From: CALFXN01 sp937957815
Lineage (GTDB): Bacteria > Synergistota > Synergistia > Synergistales > Aminobacteriaceae
Length of the DNA stretch: 20,396 nucleotides
Reading direction: 5' to 3'
Assembly (NCBI GenBank): GCA_036788195.1
Contig: DAIQNX010000048.1
Coordinates: 1-20,396 of the forward strand
A program made the translations under genes and the position numbers. Of the stretch, positions 1 to 7,070 are shown piece by piece; the first letter of the stretch is position 1, and every line of letters begins with the position of its first letter. Under the pieces are notes generated by a model, which saw only the letters and a list, made by a program, of their open reading frames with translations, did not search any database and was not told where the DNA came from.

Positions 1-98
1 TGGCGGAGGCGTGTGGGAATCGAACCCACCGAGGACGGTACGAACCGCCCCCCACCGGATTTGAAGTCCGGGGGCGACACCAGCCACCATTCGCCTCC
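1..98 (-). tRNA. selC: tRNA-Sec, anticodon UCA, with encoded CCA
   Basis: Selenocysteine tRNA read from the minus strand. The anticodon loop CTTCAAA carries TCA (plus positions 62-64) on a 5-bp stem (CCGGA with TCCGG). Hallmarks of tRNA-Sec seen here: a 6-bp D stem (GGTGGC with GTCGCC, two wobbles) closed by a 4-nt loop, and a long variable arm with a 7-bp stem (GGGCGGT with ACCGTCC) and TCGT loop. There is also a 5-bp T stem (GTGGG with CCCAC) around TTCGATT, and an extended acceptor: seven pairs GGAGGCG/CGCCTCC plus an A opposite A at the eighth position. Discriminator G and CCA are encoded. It decodes in-frame UGA as selenocysteine with SelA, SelB and SelD, none of which is in this window. 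It has its own promoter just upstream. Confidence 0.96.
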
Positions 99-111
99 AC
101 GCTAAGAAAGC

Positions 112-141
112 ATAGTATCATGCGATACGGCAGTCTGTCCA
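112..141 (-). promoter_or_regulatory. Probable sigma70-type promoter of selC
   Basis: On the minus strand, TGGACA (141-136) matches the -35 consensus TTGACA at five of six bases. Downstream are two overlapping -10 candidates: GATACT (119-114, 16-bp spacer) and TACTAT (117-112, 18-bp spacer, preceded by TG as in an extended -10). Initiation 6-8 bp downstream would fall about 8-10 bases before the mature 5' end at 98. It lies in the 57-bp space between the TPR gene and selC, so the tRNA is probably transcribed independently. Confidence 0.6.
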
Positions 142-155
142 GATTGTCCAAACCT

Positions 156-1991
156 TCATCGCGTCTCGATATCTTTGGAAATGGCTCTTGCGGGCTCCGG
201 CGATTCCATGAGCAAATCCCCCGAGACGATGTAGACACGCTCGTTGAAACGAATCGATGCCGCTCTGAAATGTGTGATTCCGGTCACCAGAGATGAAACA
301 TCGTGGAGCGTGTCGCGAAGAAGTTTATACTGTCCGACAAGAGGGACCCCGTAGTCGATGATTTTCTTCCCGTATCCCTTAATAGTGGACTCTTCGGGGA
401 TGGTCCTCAGATCTTCCCTTTCCCCGCGAAATACAAGGGTCGTAGAATAAATCGGGTGTGTGATCCTGACCTCGGCTTCATCAGTCGGTGGAAGCTCTTT
501 TTCGAGATACATGATAAAGCTGCCGCTTTTGGTATCGTAGAAAACGCTGCCGCTTTTTCTTGCTTTCCGTTGTTTTCCTGTTAACTGAACGTCATTTCCA
601 GAAACAGTCCAGACAGGTTTCCCCGAAAATACGACCGAGATGTCGAAGTCCATATCACGCGGCGTGAAATCATTCTGTCTTTCATGTCCCACGGTCCCTA
701 TGAGCCACTTTTGCGGGATCTGGATCGCAAGGACATCGTTTCTTCCCTTTCTATAATATGCATCGAAACGAATCGAAACGAAATCTTTCAGGACCTTGGC
801 AAGCAAGGCAACGTCTTTCTGTCGTCCGAAACGCTCGAGGAGATCCTGATTCTTCAGGGTGTCGATACCGACGGCCTTGTCGAGCGCTTCCTCCAGAGCA
901 TCCGAAGCTTTCTTCGAAAGAACTGCGCCTGTTTTCACATTATCGAGAATCTGTCCGTTCAATTCTGTTTCGAGCCCGTTATCGATGTTTCGCTGCAAAC
1001 ACTCTATCGCGTTTTTTTTGTCGCCGATTCGAGCGTACGCAATGCCTGCGAAAAGGAAATTCTGCCACTCTGACGTACGGGAATTCTTCAGAACGATTTC
1101 GAGCAGCCTCCGAATTTCTTTCGCGTCATCCCAACCGATTATTCGGACAATGTTCATTGCCACGGACGCGGAAAAGGGGTCTTTCCGGAAGATCGGTCGC
1201 CGGTGTTCCTCGAAAGCACGAAAGGCACGAAGAGCATCGTCGCGTTTCCCGCAGCGGATTGAGGTATTTCCTAGAAAGTACCAGAAAGGAGGATATTCGA
1301 CAAACTTGTCTGAAAGACGCGCCAGTCGCCTGTAGCGTTTCTCCATTTCTCCGTCCTTGACCGCTTCGATGAACTCCTCGATGTCCTCATTCGTAAGGCG
1401 ATATCGGTCCGGAAGGGAGTACTTCTGCACGAGCTTCCACGACGATGCAAAGAGTTTTTTCTGAAGATCGTTCAACTTCTGGATGCGATCTTTGTCGAGT
1501 TCATATAGCTTGTCATCGTATTCTTTTTTGTATTCTTCCAGAGTGTTCTTATGGTCGAAATATGCGGATGTGGCGTTCAGGACGCCGTCGAGAAGCGCGA
1601 TGCTCCCGTCCAGGCCGCCTGCGGCCGTTTTCGTCAGCGATTGCAGAATCGTTCGTTCGGTTCTTTTTGTATAGAATCGGATCGCCTTCGCTTTGGCGTC
1701 TTCGCGCAAAAGGCTTTCGGTTATAGCATCCATCAGTCCCTGGAAGAGAGAGATGAGCTCTTCATCCGCCCTGATTGCCGAGAAGTCGAGGTTGTTGATT
1801 ATATCCTTGTACTCACGCTCGAGGAGCAGTCGATCGTTATAGGATACGATTTCCGCGACGGCAACGATGCAGGAATTCAAAGCCGCGAGCGTATGTTCGG
1901 GCGCAGCCGAAGCGGTATCGGATGCGGCAGACTCTCCTGCGAAAAGAAGGAACGCAAGAACGGCTGAAGAAAAAAGGCGACGCATCGTCAT
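156..1991 (-). CDS. Secreted TPR-containing protein of unknown function
   Basis: A 611-residue protein I do not recognise as a named family. Residues 1-30 form a Sec signal peptide: MTMRR, a hydrophobic core, then small residues giving a signal-peptidase-I-like site (SAAS or ASAA). No lipobox Cys is present, so a periplasmic or secreted protein is expected. Residues 35-145 are helical; 148-190 are highly charged and likely coiled coil. TPR-like helix pairs lie near 235-262 (WYFLGNTSIRCGKRDDALRAF) and 308-337 (LFAGIAYARIGDKKNAIECL). Residues 415-525 look beta-rich, followed by a final alpha/beta segment. I chose the ATG at 1991 because AGGAG (2004-2000) lies 8 nt upstream inside the end of the Nudix gene, which stops 5 bp earlier, and because the signal peptide begins there; a longer reading frame reaches 2018. 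By eye it is poorer in G+C than the repair genes, suggesting a fast-evolving accessory gene. Function cannot be assigned. Confidence 0.8.
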   Translation of the reverse strand: MTMRRLFSSAVLAFLLFAGESAASDTASAAPEHTLAALNSCIVAVAEIVSYNDRLLLEREYKDIINNLDFSAIRADEELISLFQGLMDAITESLLREDAKAKAIRFYTKRTERTILQSLTKTAAGGLDGSIALLDGVLNATSAYFDHKNTLEEYKKEYDDKLYELDKDRIQKLNDLQKKLFASSWKLVQKYSLPDRYRLTNEDIEEFIEAVKDGEMEKRYRRLARLSDKFVEYPPFWYFLGNTSIRCGKRDDALRAFRAFEEHRRPIFRKDPFSASVAMNIVRIIGWDDAKEIRRLLEIVLKNSRTSEWQNFLFAGIAYARIGDKKNAIECLQRNIDNGLETELNGQILDNVKTGAVLSKKASDALEEALDKAVGIDTLKNQDLLERFGRQKDVALLAKVLKDFVSIRFDAYYRKGRNDVLAIQIPQKWLIGTVGHERQNDFTPRDMDFDISVVFSGKPVWTVSGNDVQLTGKQRKARKSGSVFYDTKSGSFIMYLEKELPPTDEAEVRITHPIYSTTLVFRGEREDLRTIPEESTIKGYGKKIIDYGVPLVGQYKLLRDTLHDVSSLVTGITHFRAASIRFNERVYIVSGDLLMESPEPARAISKDIETR

Positions 1992-1996
1992 GGGCT

Positions 1997-2512
1997 TCAC
2001 TCCTGCCTGTAACCGCAATTGCCGTTACTTCCGAGCGGAACGAAGGAATCCCGGATTATCTCGCCGCGTTCATCAACAAAAATCGTTGCGAAAAACGTCG
2101 TATCCCCGAAGATAAAGGGAGCGACCTTTACAAAGAAGGGGTTTATTCCAGGAATCTTTGATGACTCGTCGATCGAAACCCATACCAGGCTTCCTTCATT
2201 GCTCGGGTGTAGCTCACCATGAAATCCGTGCGCGTCACAATAAACCGCAACCACTTCTTTTCCGTTTTCTCCCTGAACAATATGCGCGATTCCGCGAGTC
2301 CTCACTCCATCAAGAAACAAACCGGTTTCTTCACGTACTTCCCGGGAACATGCCTCGATGAAAGATTCTCCGCGTTCTTTCTTTCCACCCGGGACCGTGA
2401 GTGTCCCCTTGTAGGGGTCATTTCCCCTGCGAATCAACAATACGTTGCCATCTTTGATGACAAAGCAGAAAACGATACCTGAGAGGTACGAATGCGACGT
2501 GTTCGTGTGAAT
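1997..2512 (-). CDS. Nudix hydrolase (MutT-like), apparent non-canonical start
   Basis: Nudix phosphohydrolase, about 171 residues, with box GGKKERGESFIEACSREVRE continuing to ETGL (G-x5-E-x7-REVREETGL). This family cleaves nucleoside diphosphates linked to another moiety; the substrate is not predictable here. The first usual start codon in frame is TTG at 2440, but that removes most of the first beta strand. The upstream in-frame sequence YLSGIVFCFVIKDGNVLLIR is typical of a Nudix N-terminus. Reading back to 2512 gives no stop and no ATG, GTG or TTG; the only reasonable initiator is ATT (2512-2510), placed after a duplicated AAGGA Shine-Dalgarno with 5 or 9 nt spacing. I therefore extend to 2512. 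The M23 gene stops 18 bp upstream, and the TPR gene starts 5 bp after this stop. Family assignment is secure; the exact start is not. Confidence 0.8.
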   Translation of the reverse strand: MHTNTSHSYLSGIVFCFVIKDGNVLLIRRGNDPYKGTLTVPGGKKERGESFIEACSREVREETGLFLDGVRTRGIAHIVQGENGKEVVAVYCDAHGFHGELHPSNEGSLVWVSIDESSKIPGINPFFVKVAPFIFGDTTFFATIFVDERGEIIRDSFVPLGSNGNCGYRQE

Positions 2513-2530
2513 CGGCTTCCTTCCTTTTCG

Positions 2531-3457
2531 TCAATTGGTGAGAGAAAGCATCTTCGTTTTTCCGAGAAAATCCCTCGGGGTAGCCGAAAAAAGCGCTTCG
2601 GCATCGACATAGTGCCCCAGAAGCGAGAGCCCGAAGTGAAGGTGAGGTCCCGTTGCGCGACCGCTCATTCCTGATTTCCCAATGACCGCTCCTTTTTCGA
2701 CCTTCTGTCCCTCACGCACGAATATTTCCGAGAGATGGTAATAATACGTCACCACTCCCTGCCCGGAATCAATGCAAACGGATGTTCCGGAAAAATACAG
2801 ATTTCCGGTCAGGACGACGCGTCCTGAGAGCGCTGCCAGAACGGGTGTTCCAGCCGGCGCACGAAAATCGATTCCCGCGTGTGGACTTTTCGGTATCCCG
2901 TTGAGAATGCGTCGTCGTCCGTATGTACTGCTGGTGCTTCCGGAGACGGGGCGCGTCATGGGAAGATCCCAGAAACCATACGGGGACACGGTTTCACGGA
3001 CCCGCTGCACCATTCGCTGCTCTTTCAGGATACGTTTCAGGACGGTTTTCGGAGGAGAGACCATCGCGTCCGGAAGCGTCAGTCGATCCTCTTCGTATTG
3101 TCTGTGAATGATCGATATGAGCACTTGTTTCGTGTCGATCCGATCATTGGTCGCCAGAGAGATTTCGAGCGGATATTTCCCGGGCCGAACCGTTTTCACG
3201 TACGTCCCGAGGAGCAGACGTGCGTAAAAACCGTCACCGGAAGGTATGAAATGAAATGGAACCGACGTGCCGAACCATGTCGCCGTCGCGCCCTTCGGCT
3301 CTTCGGTCGCCGTGATCTCAACAAGAAAAGGTTGCCCGACTTCCACCGTTTCGGGAAAGAAAAAATAGGGCCGCCCCGTGGCAAAGGCTGTTCCTGAAAA
3401 GACGACGGAAAGAAAAAACAAGGCGCCGAATGCACCTCTGCGGAAAAACGGATTCAT
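2531..3457 (-). CDS. Secreted M23 (LytM-type) metallopeptidase
   Basis: A 308-residue zinc endopeptidase expected to cut peptide cross-links of peptidoglycan in the periplasm. Residues 1-26 are a signal peptide ending in the cleavage motif AFA. Residues 30-120 are a beta-rich N-terminal region; 122-155 is a charged helical linker. The M23 domain spans about 168-295. Zinc-site motifs are intact: H193 and D197 in HAGIDFRAP, and HLHFG at 272-276 (H274 ligand, H272 catalytic), with H241 in YYYHLSEIF. An intact set argues for an active enzyme rather than an EnvC/NlpD-type activator. ATG overlaps the stop of the upstream phosphorylase gene as ATGA and has no clear Shine-Dalgarno, so translation is probably coupled. 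In Bacillus the matching place after the nucleoside phosphorylases holds the wall carboxypeptidase dacF, another envelope gene. Confidence 0.9.
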   Translation of the reverse strand: MNPFFRRGAFGALFFLSVVFSGTAFATGRPYFFFPETVEVGQPFLVEITATEEPKGATATWFGTSVPFHFIPSGDGFYARLLLGTYVKTVRPGKYPLEISLATNDRIDTKQVLISIIHRQYEEDRLTLPDAMVSPPKTVLKRILKEQRMVQRVRETVSPYGFWDLPMTRPVSGSTSSTYGRRRILNGIPKSPHAGIDFRAPAGTPVLAALSGRVVLTGNLYFSGTSVCIDSGQGVVTYYYHLSEIFVREGQKVEKGAVIGKSGMSGRATGPHLHFGLSLLGHYVDAEALFSATPRDFLGKTKMLSLTN

Positions 3458-4770
3458 GAGTCGGACGGGAAACGCTCGAGGACTACGGGAAGGGGTTTTC
3501 CTGTCTCGTCGATACGAACGCAGTGTTCGAGGTATCGAAGGGTTTCGTCGCGTCGAGTTGTGTCGGAGTAATGAACTTCAAGAAGCGGTTCTCCCGCTGA
3601 GACTTCGTCACCGCATTTTTTCAAAAGCAGAACACCGACCGAGAGGTCTATCGAATCTTCCAGACTCATTCGTCCCCCTCCGAGTCGCCTGACCGATTCT
3701 CCGATCGCGCGCGTATCGAACCCGGAAACGACGCCGCTTCTCGCAGCCCGGACGATATTGATGTCGGGGGCTATCCGTACTCCGGACGCACCATTTTCGC
3801 AGATGCGCGGATCTCCGCTCTGAGCCTCGACCATTCTCAGAAAAACGACCAGGGCATCTCCCGATTCCAGTGCACGGCGCGCCTTTCTTATCCCTTCCTC
3901 CGAAGATGGAACAACCCCGGAGGCGAACGCCATTTCACCTGCGGCGGTAACGCAGAGTTCCGTCACATCTGAAGGGCCGTTATTCTCGAGTGTTCTGACC
4001 GCTTCCACAACCTCCATCGCGTTTCCGACGGCAAATCCGAGAGGCTGGTCCATGCCCGTAATCAGTGCAACTGCCCTTTTGCCATTCGCCCGCGAAATTT
4101 CGACGAGGGTTTCCGCAAGACGTCGCGCCGATTCTCGCGTCTCCATCAGGGCTCCGTTCCCTGTCTTCACGTCATAGACAAACCCCTTCGCGCCGCCTGC
4201 AAGTTTCTTGCTGACGATGCTGCTCGCGATCAACGGCAGCGAGGGGACGGTACCGGTGACGTCGCGAAGCGAGTAGAGCACTTTCTCTGCGGGCGCGAGT
4301 TCCGCAGTGTGGCCCGTAATCGCGCATCCGATCGATTCGATCTGTTTCAGAAAACGTTCGACGGAAAGATGTGTCCGAAATCCTGGTATCGCCTCGAGTT
4401 TGTCGATCGTTCCTCCCGTAAACCCCAGACCGCGTCCGGCCATTTTCGAGACGCGAACCCCAAGGGCTGCGGCCAGGGGGACCGCTACGAGCGTTGTCTT
4501 GTCGCCTACCCCACCCGTGCTGTGTTTGTCCGCCGTCGGCCATTCATCGGGAAATCGGAGAGTTTCTCCGGAGTTCGCGAGGGCCAGCGTCAGCAAAGAG
4601 AGTTCGGAAGGCGCGAATCCGCGTATGAACGCGGCCATGAGCCACGCGGCGACCTGATAGTCGGGAATGCCTCCTCCCGCGAGTCCTTCTGCGAACGACC
4701 GGAGGGAGTCGGCATCGTGGGATCCTCCGTCACGTTTCGCCTCGATAAAATCCAGAATGTCGAAGGACAT
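3454..4770 (-). CDS. deoA: Pyrimidine-nucleoside / thymidine phosphorylase
   Basis: A 438-residue enzyme that splits thymidine, deoxyuridine or uridine with phosphate into base and (deoxy)ribose-1-phosphate in the cytoplasm. The family signature AGRGLGFTGGTIDKLE lies at residues 111-126. The phosphate-site segment DKHSTGGVGDK begins at 81 (K82, S84). R169, S184 and K188 match the pyrimidine-contact residues of E. coli DeoA (R171, S186, K190). Full length for the family, with N-terminal alpha domain, central alpha/beta domain and C-terminal lobe. It starts 3 bp after the purine nucleoside phosphorylase stop; GGAG lies 11 nt before the ATG, inside that gene. The pairing points to nucleoside salvage or catabolism. 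Sequence alone does not separate thymidine-specific DeoA from broader Pdp enzymes, so the symbol is provisional. Confidence 0.93.
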   Translation of the reverse strand: MSFDILDFIEAKRDGGSHDADSLRSFAEGLAGGGIPDYQVAAWLMAAFIRGFAPSELSLLTLALANSGETLRFPDEWPTADKHSTGGVGDKTTLVAVPLAAALGVRVSKMAGRGLGFTGGTIDKLEAIPGFRTHLSVERFLKQIESIGCAITGHTAELAPAEKVLYSLRDVTGTVPSLPLIASSIVSKKLAGGAKGFVYDVKTGNGALMETRESARRLAETLVEISRANGKRAVALITGMDQPLGFAVGNAMEVVEAVRTLENNGPSDVTELCVTAAGEMAFASGVVPSSEEGIRKARRALESGDALVVFLRMVEAQSGDPRICENGASGVRIAPDINIVRAARSGVVSGFDTRAIGESVRRLGGGRMSLEDSIDLSVGVLLLKKCGDEVSAGEPLLEVHYSDTTRRDETLRYLEHCVRIDETGKPLPVVLERFPSDS

Positions 4771-4773
4771 GTC

Positions 4774-5595
4774 TCAGAGCACTCCGACAGCGCGGGAAAG
4801 AATCGCCTCAAGTCTCGAGGCGACGTGTTTCATCGAATCGAGGACTTCTTCTTCGGTCAACGTCTCTCCGGTTATTCCCGCGGCATAATTCGAAACGCAC
4901 GAAAGCGCACAGACGCGAATTCCGACGGCATTGGCGACGATTGCCTCCGGGACTGTCGACATCCCGACGAGATCAGCACCCATGACACGCGCCATTCGGA
5001 TCTCCGCCGGGGTCTCGTACGAAGGTCCGGCAAAGGCCATATACACGCCATCCTTCATCCTGATTCCTTCCGACTCCGCGCAACGTTTAACGATTTCACC
5101 GAGCCCCGCGTCATATACGTGGGTCATATCCGGAAAACGCTTCGCGCCGTTGACGGTATCCTGTCCCGTGAGCGGGTTGCTCCCGGTGAAATTGATGTGA
5201 TCCGAGACGCATACGATCTCACCCGGTTCGAGAGACAGATTGACGCTTCCGGAAGCGTTCGTCAGAAAGAGGATGCTTACGCCGATGGCTTTCATGACCT
5301 GGACGGGAAACGTGACTTCCTTTTGGGAATACCCCTCGTATCCATGAACCCGTCCCTGCATGCAGACAACACGTTTCCCCCGAATCGTCCCGGTGACGAG
5401 CCTTCCGGAATGTCCCGGAGCCGTCGAACGCGGCCAGTTGGGAATCTCGGCATAGGGGATGGCCAGAGAAGGATCGATAGAATCCGCAACCGCGCCGAGA
5501 CCGGAACCGAGAACAATTCCGATGTCGGGACGCACTCCGATTTTCGACTCCAGCCATGATGAGGCGTTTTCAACCTTCTCCCTGTAGCTTTCCAT
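4774..5595 (-). CDS. punA: Trimeric-type purine nucleoside phosphorylase
   Basis: A 273-residue enzyme of the inosine/guanosine-preferring trimeric class (PNP/MTAP superfamily): purine (deoxy)nucleoside plus phosphate gives base plus (deoxy)ribose-1-phosphate. Active-site residues correspond to human PNP: S31 in GSGLG (S33), R82, H84 and Y86 in GRVHGYEGY (R84, H86, Y88), A114 in TNASGS (A116), E194 in PSYETPAE (E201), M212 in VGMSTVPE (M219) and N236 in SNYAAG (N243). The Glu/Asn pair indicates 6-oxopurine specificity rather than MTA phosphorylase. The ATG follows GAGGTGA with 6 nt spacing and lies 19 bp after the xerD stop. Immediately downstream comes the pyrimidine phosphorylase, so the two bases are salvaged from one operon. 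A phosphopentomutase gene that often accompanies this pair is absent. Confidence 0.95.
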   Translation of the reverse strand: MESYREKVENASSWLESKIGVRPDIGIVLGSGLGAVADSIDPSLAIPYAEIPNWPRSTAPGHSGRLVTGTIRGKRVVCMQGRVHGYEGYSQKEVTFPVQVMKAIGVSILFLTNASGSVNLSLEPGEIVCVSDHINFTGSNPLTGQDTVNGAKRFPDMTHVYDAGLGEIVKRCAESEGIRMKDGVYMAFAGPSYETPAEIRMARVMGADLVGMSTVPEAIVANAVGIRVCALSCVSNYAAGITGETLTEEEVLDSMKHVASRLEAILSRAVGVL

Positions 5596-5614
5596 GTACG
5601 GTCACCTCGTCTCC

Positions 5615-6499
5615 TCAAGCTCTCGGATGAGTTGTATCATAAATATCCCGAAGTTCAACGTCAAAATGCACATACTTTTCCGTGGTAGCTATCGACGCGT
5701 GACCGAGCATTTCCTGAAGAGTCCGCAGATCCATTCCGCGCCTGAGAAGATGCGTCGCGAGCGAATGACGGAGAATGTGAGGATAGAGCCTGGATGACGA
5801 GATCCCCGCTTTTTTTCCCCGGCGCCGGATGATTCTCCAAACGTCTTCCCGTCGCAGCTGGTTTCCTGAACGGGAAAGAAAGAATTCCTTTCTTTTTTTC
5901 ACATCAAGAAAAGGACGGGATCGCTCCAGATAATCGTTCATCCTTCGGAAAATCTCTTCCGTGAAGGGGACGGAACGCTCCTTGTCTCCCTTGCCGAGAA
6001 TTCGCAACACCCGACTCTCTCCGTCTATATCGATGAGCCGAAGTGAACAGAGCTCGCCGGCGCGAAGTCCGCACCCGTATGCCGTTTCGAGAAGAGCCCG
6101 GTCTCTGAGGTCGAGAAAAGGCGAAGCGGACCCCGAGCAGGCTTCCATGATTCTGACGACCTCGCCCTCACCGAGAATATGAGGCAAATGCCGACCGATG
6201 GACGGAAGCGCGGGAAGACGGACTCCGCCATCGATGATCCCCTCGAGCGTGAGAAAATTCATCCACGTCCGTATCGACGCGATTGCCCGTTGCTGGCTCG
6301 ACGCGGCTTTGCCTTTTTCGGAAAGTGATCGCTGGAAACGGAGAAGAAGATTTTCGTCCGGCGGTATCGGTTCGCGGTGCATGGTTTCACAGAACCGGAA
6401 CCATGCAGTTATATCGGAACAATAGGCTTTCGCCGTGTTCTCGCTCAATCCCCGTTCGAAAAGAAGAAAAGCCCTGAAAGGCGACATTCTTTCATCCAT
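5615..6499 (-). CDS. xerD: Tyrosine recombinase, XerD/XerC type
   Basis: A 294-residue site-specific recombinase, likely resolving chromosome dimers at dif with FtsK. Residues 1-90 form the SAM-like core-binding domain (FERGLSENTAKAYCSDI). The catalytic domain at about 105-290 has the full set: R146 (CGLRAGEL), K170 (GKGDKER), H241 and R244 (HILRHSLATHLL), H267 (LGHASIATTEKYVH) and the nucleophile Y276. Length and motifs match chromosomal Xer proteins, and the position before punA matches the Firmicutes xerD neighbourhood, so this is a housekeeping gene, not a phage integrase. XerC cannot be strictly excluded. The start is uncertain: ATG at 6499 has no clear Shine-Dalgarno, and an in-frame ATG at 6487 (MSPFRAF) gives a more typical N-terminus. 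A terminator-like hairpin lies 15 bp upstream of the ATG. Confidence 0.92.
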   Translation of the reverse strand: MDERMSPFRAFLLFERGLSENTAKAYCSDITAWFRFCETMHREPIPPDENLLLRFQRSLSEKGKAASSQQRAIASIRTWMNFLTLEGIIDGGVRLPALPSIGRHLPHILGEGEVVRIMEACSGSASPFLDLRDRALLETAYGCGLRAGELCSLRLIDIDGESRVLRILGKGDKERSVPFTEEIFRRMNDYLERSRPFLDVKKRKEFFLSRSGNQLRREDVWRIIRRRGKKAGISSSRLYPHILRHSLATHLLRRGMDLRTLQEMLGHASIATTEKYVHFDVELRDIYDTTHPRA

Positions 6500-6513
6500 G
6501 GCGCAATGAAGAA

Positions 6514-6538
6514 AGGAGGGGGCGAATTGCCCCCTCCT
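6514..6538 (-). terminator. Terminator-like hairpin after the vor-Nudix operon
   Basis: A perfect 10-bp stem, AGGAGGGGGC (6514-6523) pairing with 6529-6538, around the 5-nt loop GAATT. On the minus strand the stem begins inside the Nudix stop codon TAG and is followed by TTTCTTC, a short, interrupted U tract. GC-rich stem plus T-rich tail fits an intrinsic terminator for the minus strand. The plus-strand exit (ACAAAG) has no T tract. Termination may be partial because no promoter for xerD is visible in the 15 bp before its ATG. Confidence 0.7.
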
Positions 6539-7070
6539 ACAAAGTATTCAGGAGCCAGCAAAGGGCGGAAAATGTTTTTCCGTCGAGGATTTCGCCGTGG
6601 CGGAGCATTTCCGGAATACGCGAAACCGGGACTCGGACGGTTTCGATGAACTCGTCGTCGTCCGCCTCAAGCCGCGAAGGCGTAAGGTTTCTCGCAACGA
6701 ACAGCACGAGAAGTTCCGTGCTGAAACCCGGAGAGGAGTACAGACGCGCAACTTCCGACAACTCGCCCTTGAAGCCGACCTCCTCCTGAAGTTCTCTCTG
6801 GGCAGCCTCGAGAAAGTCCTCGTTCTCCTCGACGATTCCGGCGGGAACCTCGAGCAGGAATTCTCCCGCGGCGTACCGGTACTGACGGATCAGAAGCACC
6901 TCTCCATCGTTGACGAGCGGAACGACGCATACCGCCGGCCGATGCTCGACAACCTCACGGATCGTACGCTTTCCCGAAGGAAGCCGCACGGAATCGACTC
7001 GGAGGTTGAGTATTTTTCCGCGGTATACGGTGGTATTGGAAAGAGGTGTTTCTTCTCCTGTCATCGTCAT
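6537..7070 (-). CDS. nudF: Nudix hydrolase, ADP-ribose pyrophosphatase-like
   Basis: A 177-residue cytoplasmic Nudix enzyme. The box at 78-100 is complete: G78, E84 and REL-QEE-VGF with metal-binding E93, E96 and E97. The Pro in SSPGFS (114), 14 residues beyond the box, is the downstream proline associated with ADP-ribose pyrophosphatases, which convert ADP-ribose to AMP and ribose-5-phosphate. N-terminal strands (TTVYRGKILNLRVDSVRLPSG) are also typical of that subgroup. The ATG overlaps the gamma-subunit stop by one base (TAATG); a second ATG two codons on (7064) is better spaced from AAAGGG. A slippery A-AAA-AAG at 7082-7076 would join the two frames by -1 slippage. The hairpin downstream begins within its stop codon. 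Substrate is inferred from family pattern only. Confidence 0.9.
   Translation of the reverse strand: MTMTGEETPLSNTTVYRGKILNLRVDSVRLPSGKRTIREVVEHRPAVCVVPLVNDGEVLLIRQYRYAAGEFLLEVPAGIVEENEDFLEAAQRELQEEVGFKGELSEVARLYSSPGFSTELLVLFVARNLTPSRLEADDDEFIETVRVPVSRIPEMLRHGEILDGKTFSALCWLLNTL

Noticed and set aside
1..98. tRNA-Ser or suppressor tRNA
   Set aside because: The long variable arm could suggest Ser, but the UCA anticodon with a 6-bp D stem, 4-nt D loop and extended acceptor is specific to tRNA-Sec.
4309..5559. 416-codon plus-strand open frame opposite the two nucleoside phosphorylases
   Set aside because: Both phosphorylases have all catalytic residues on the minus strand; the antisense product looks random.
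5615..6499. Integrase of a mobile element, given a tyrosine recombinase in the same window as a tRNA gene
   Set aside because: The recombinase is about 5.5 kb from selC, sits in a conserved housekeeping operon, and has XerD length and motifs. No att repeats or phage genes were seen, and the selC 3' end is at the window edge with no visible duplication.
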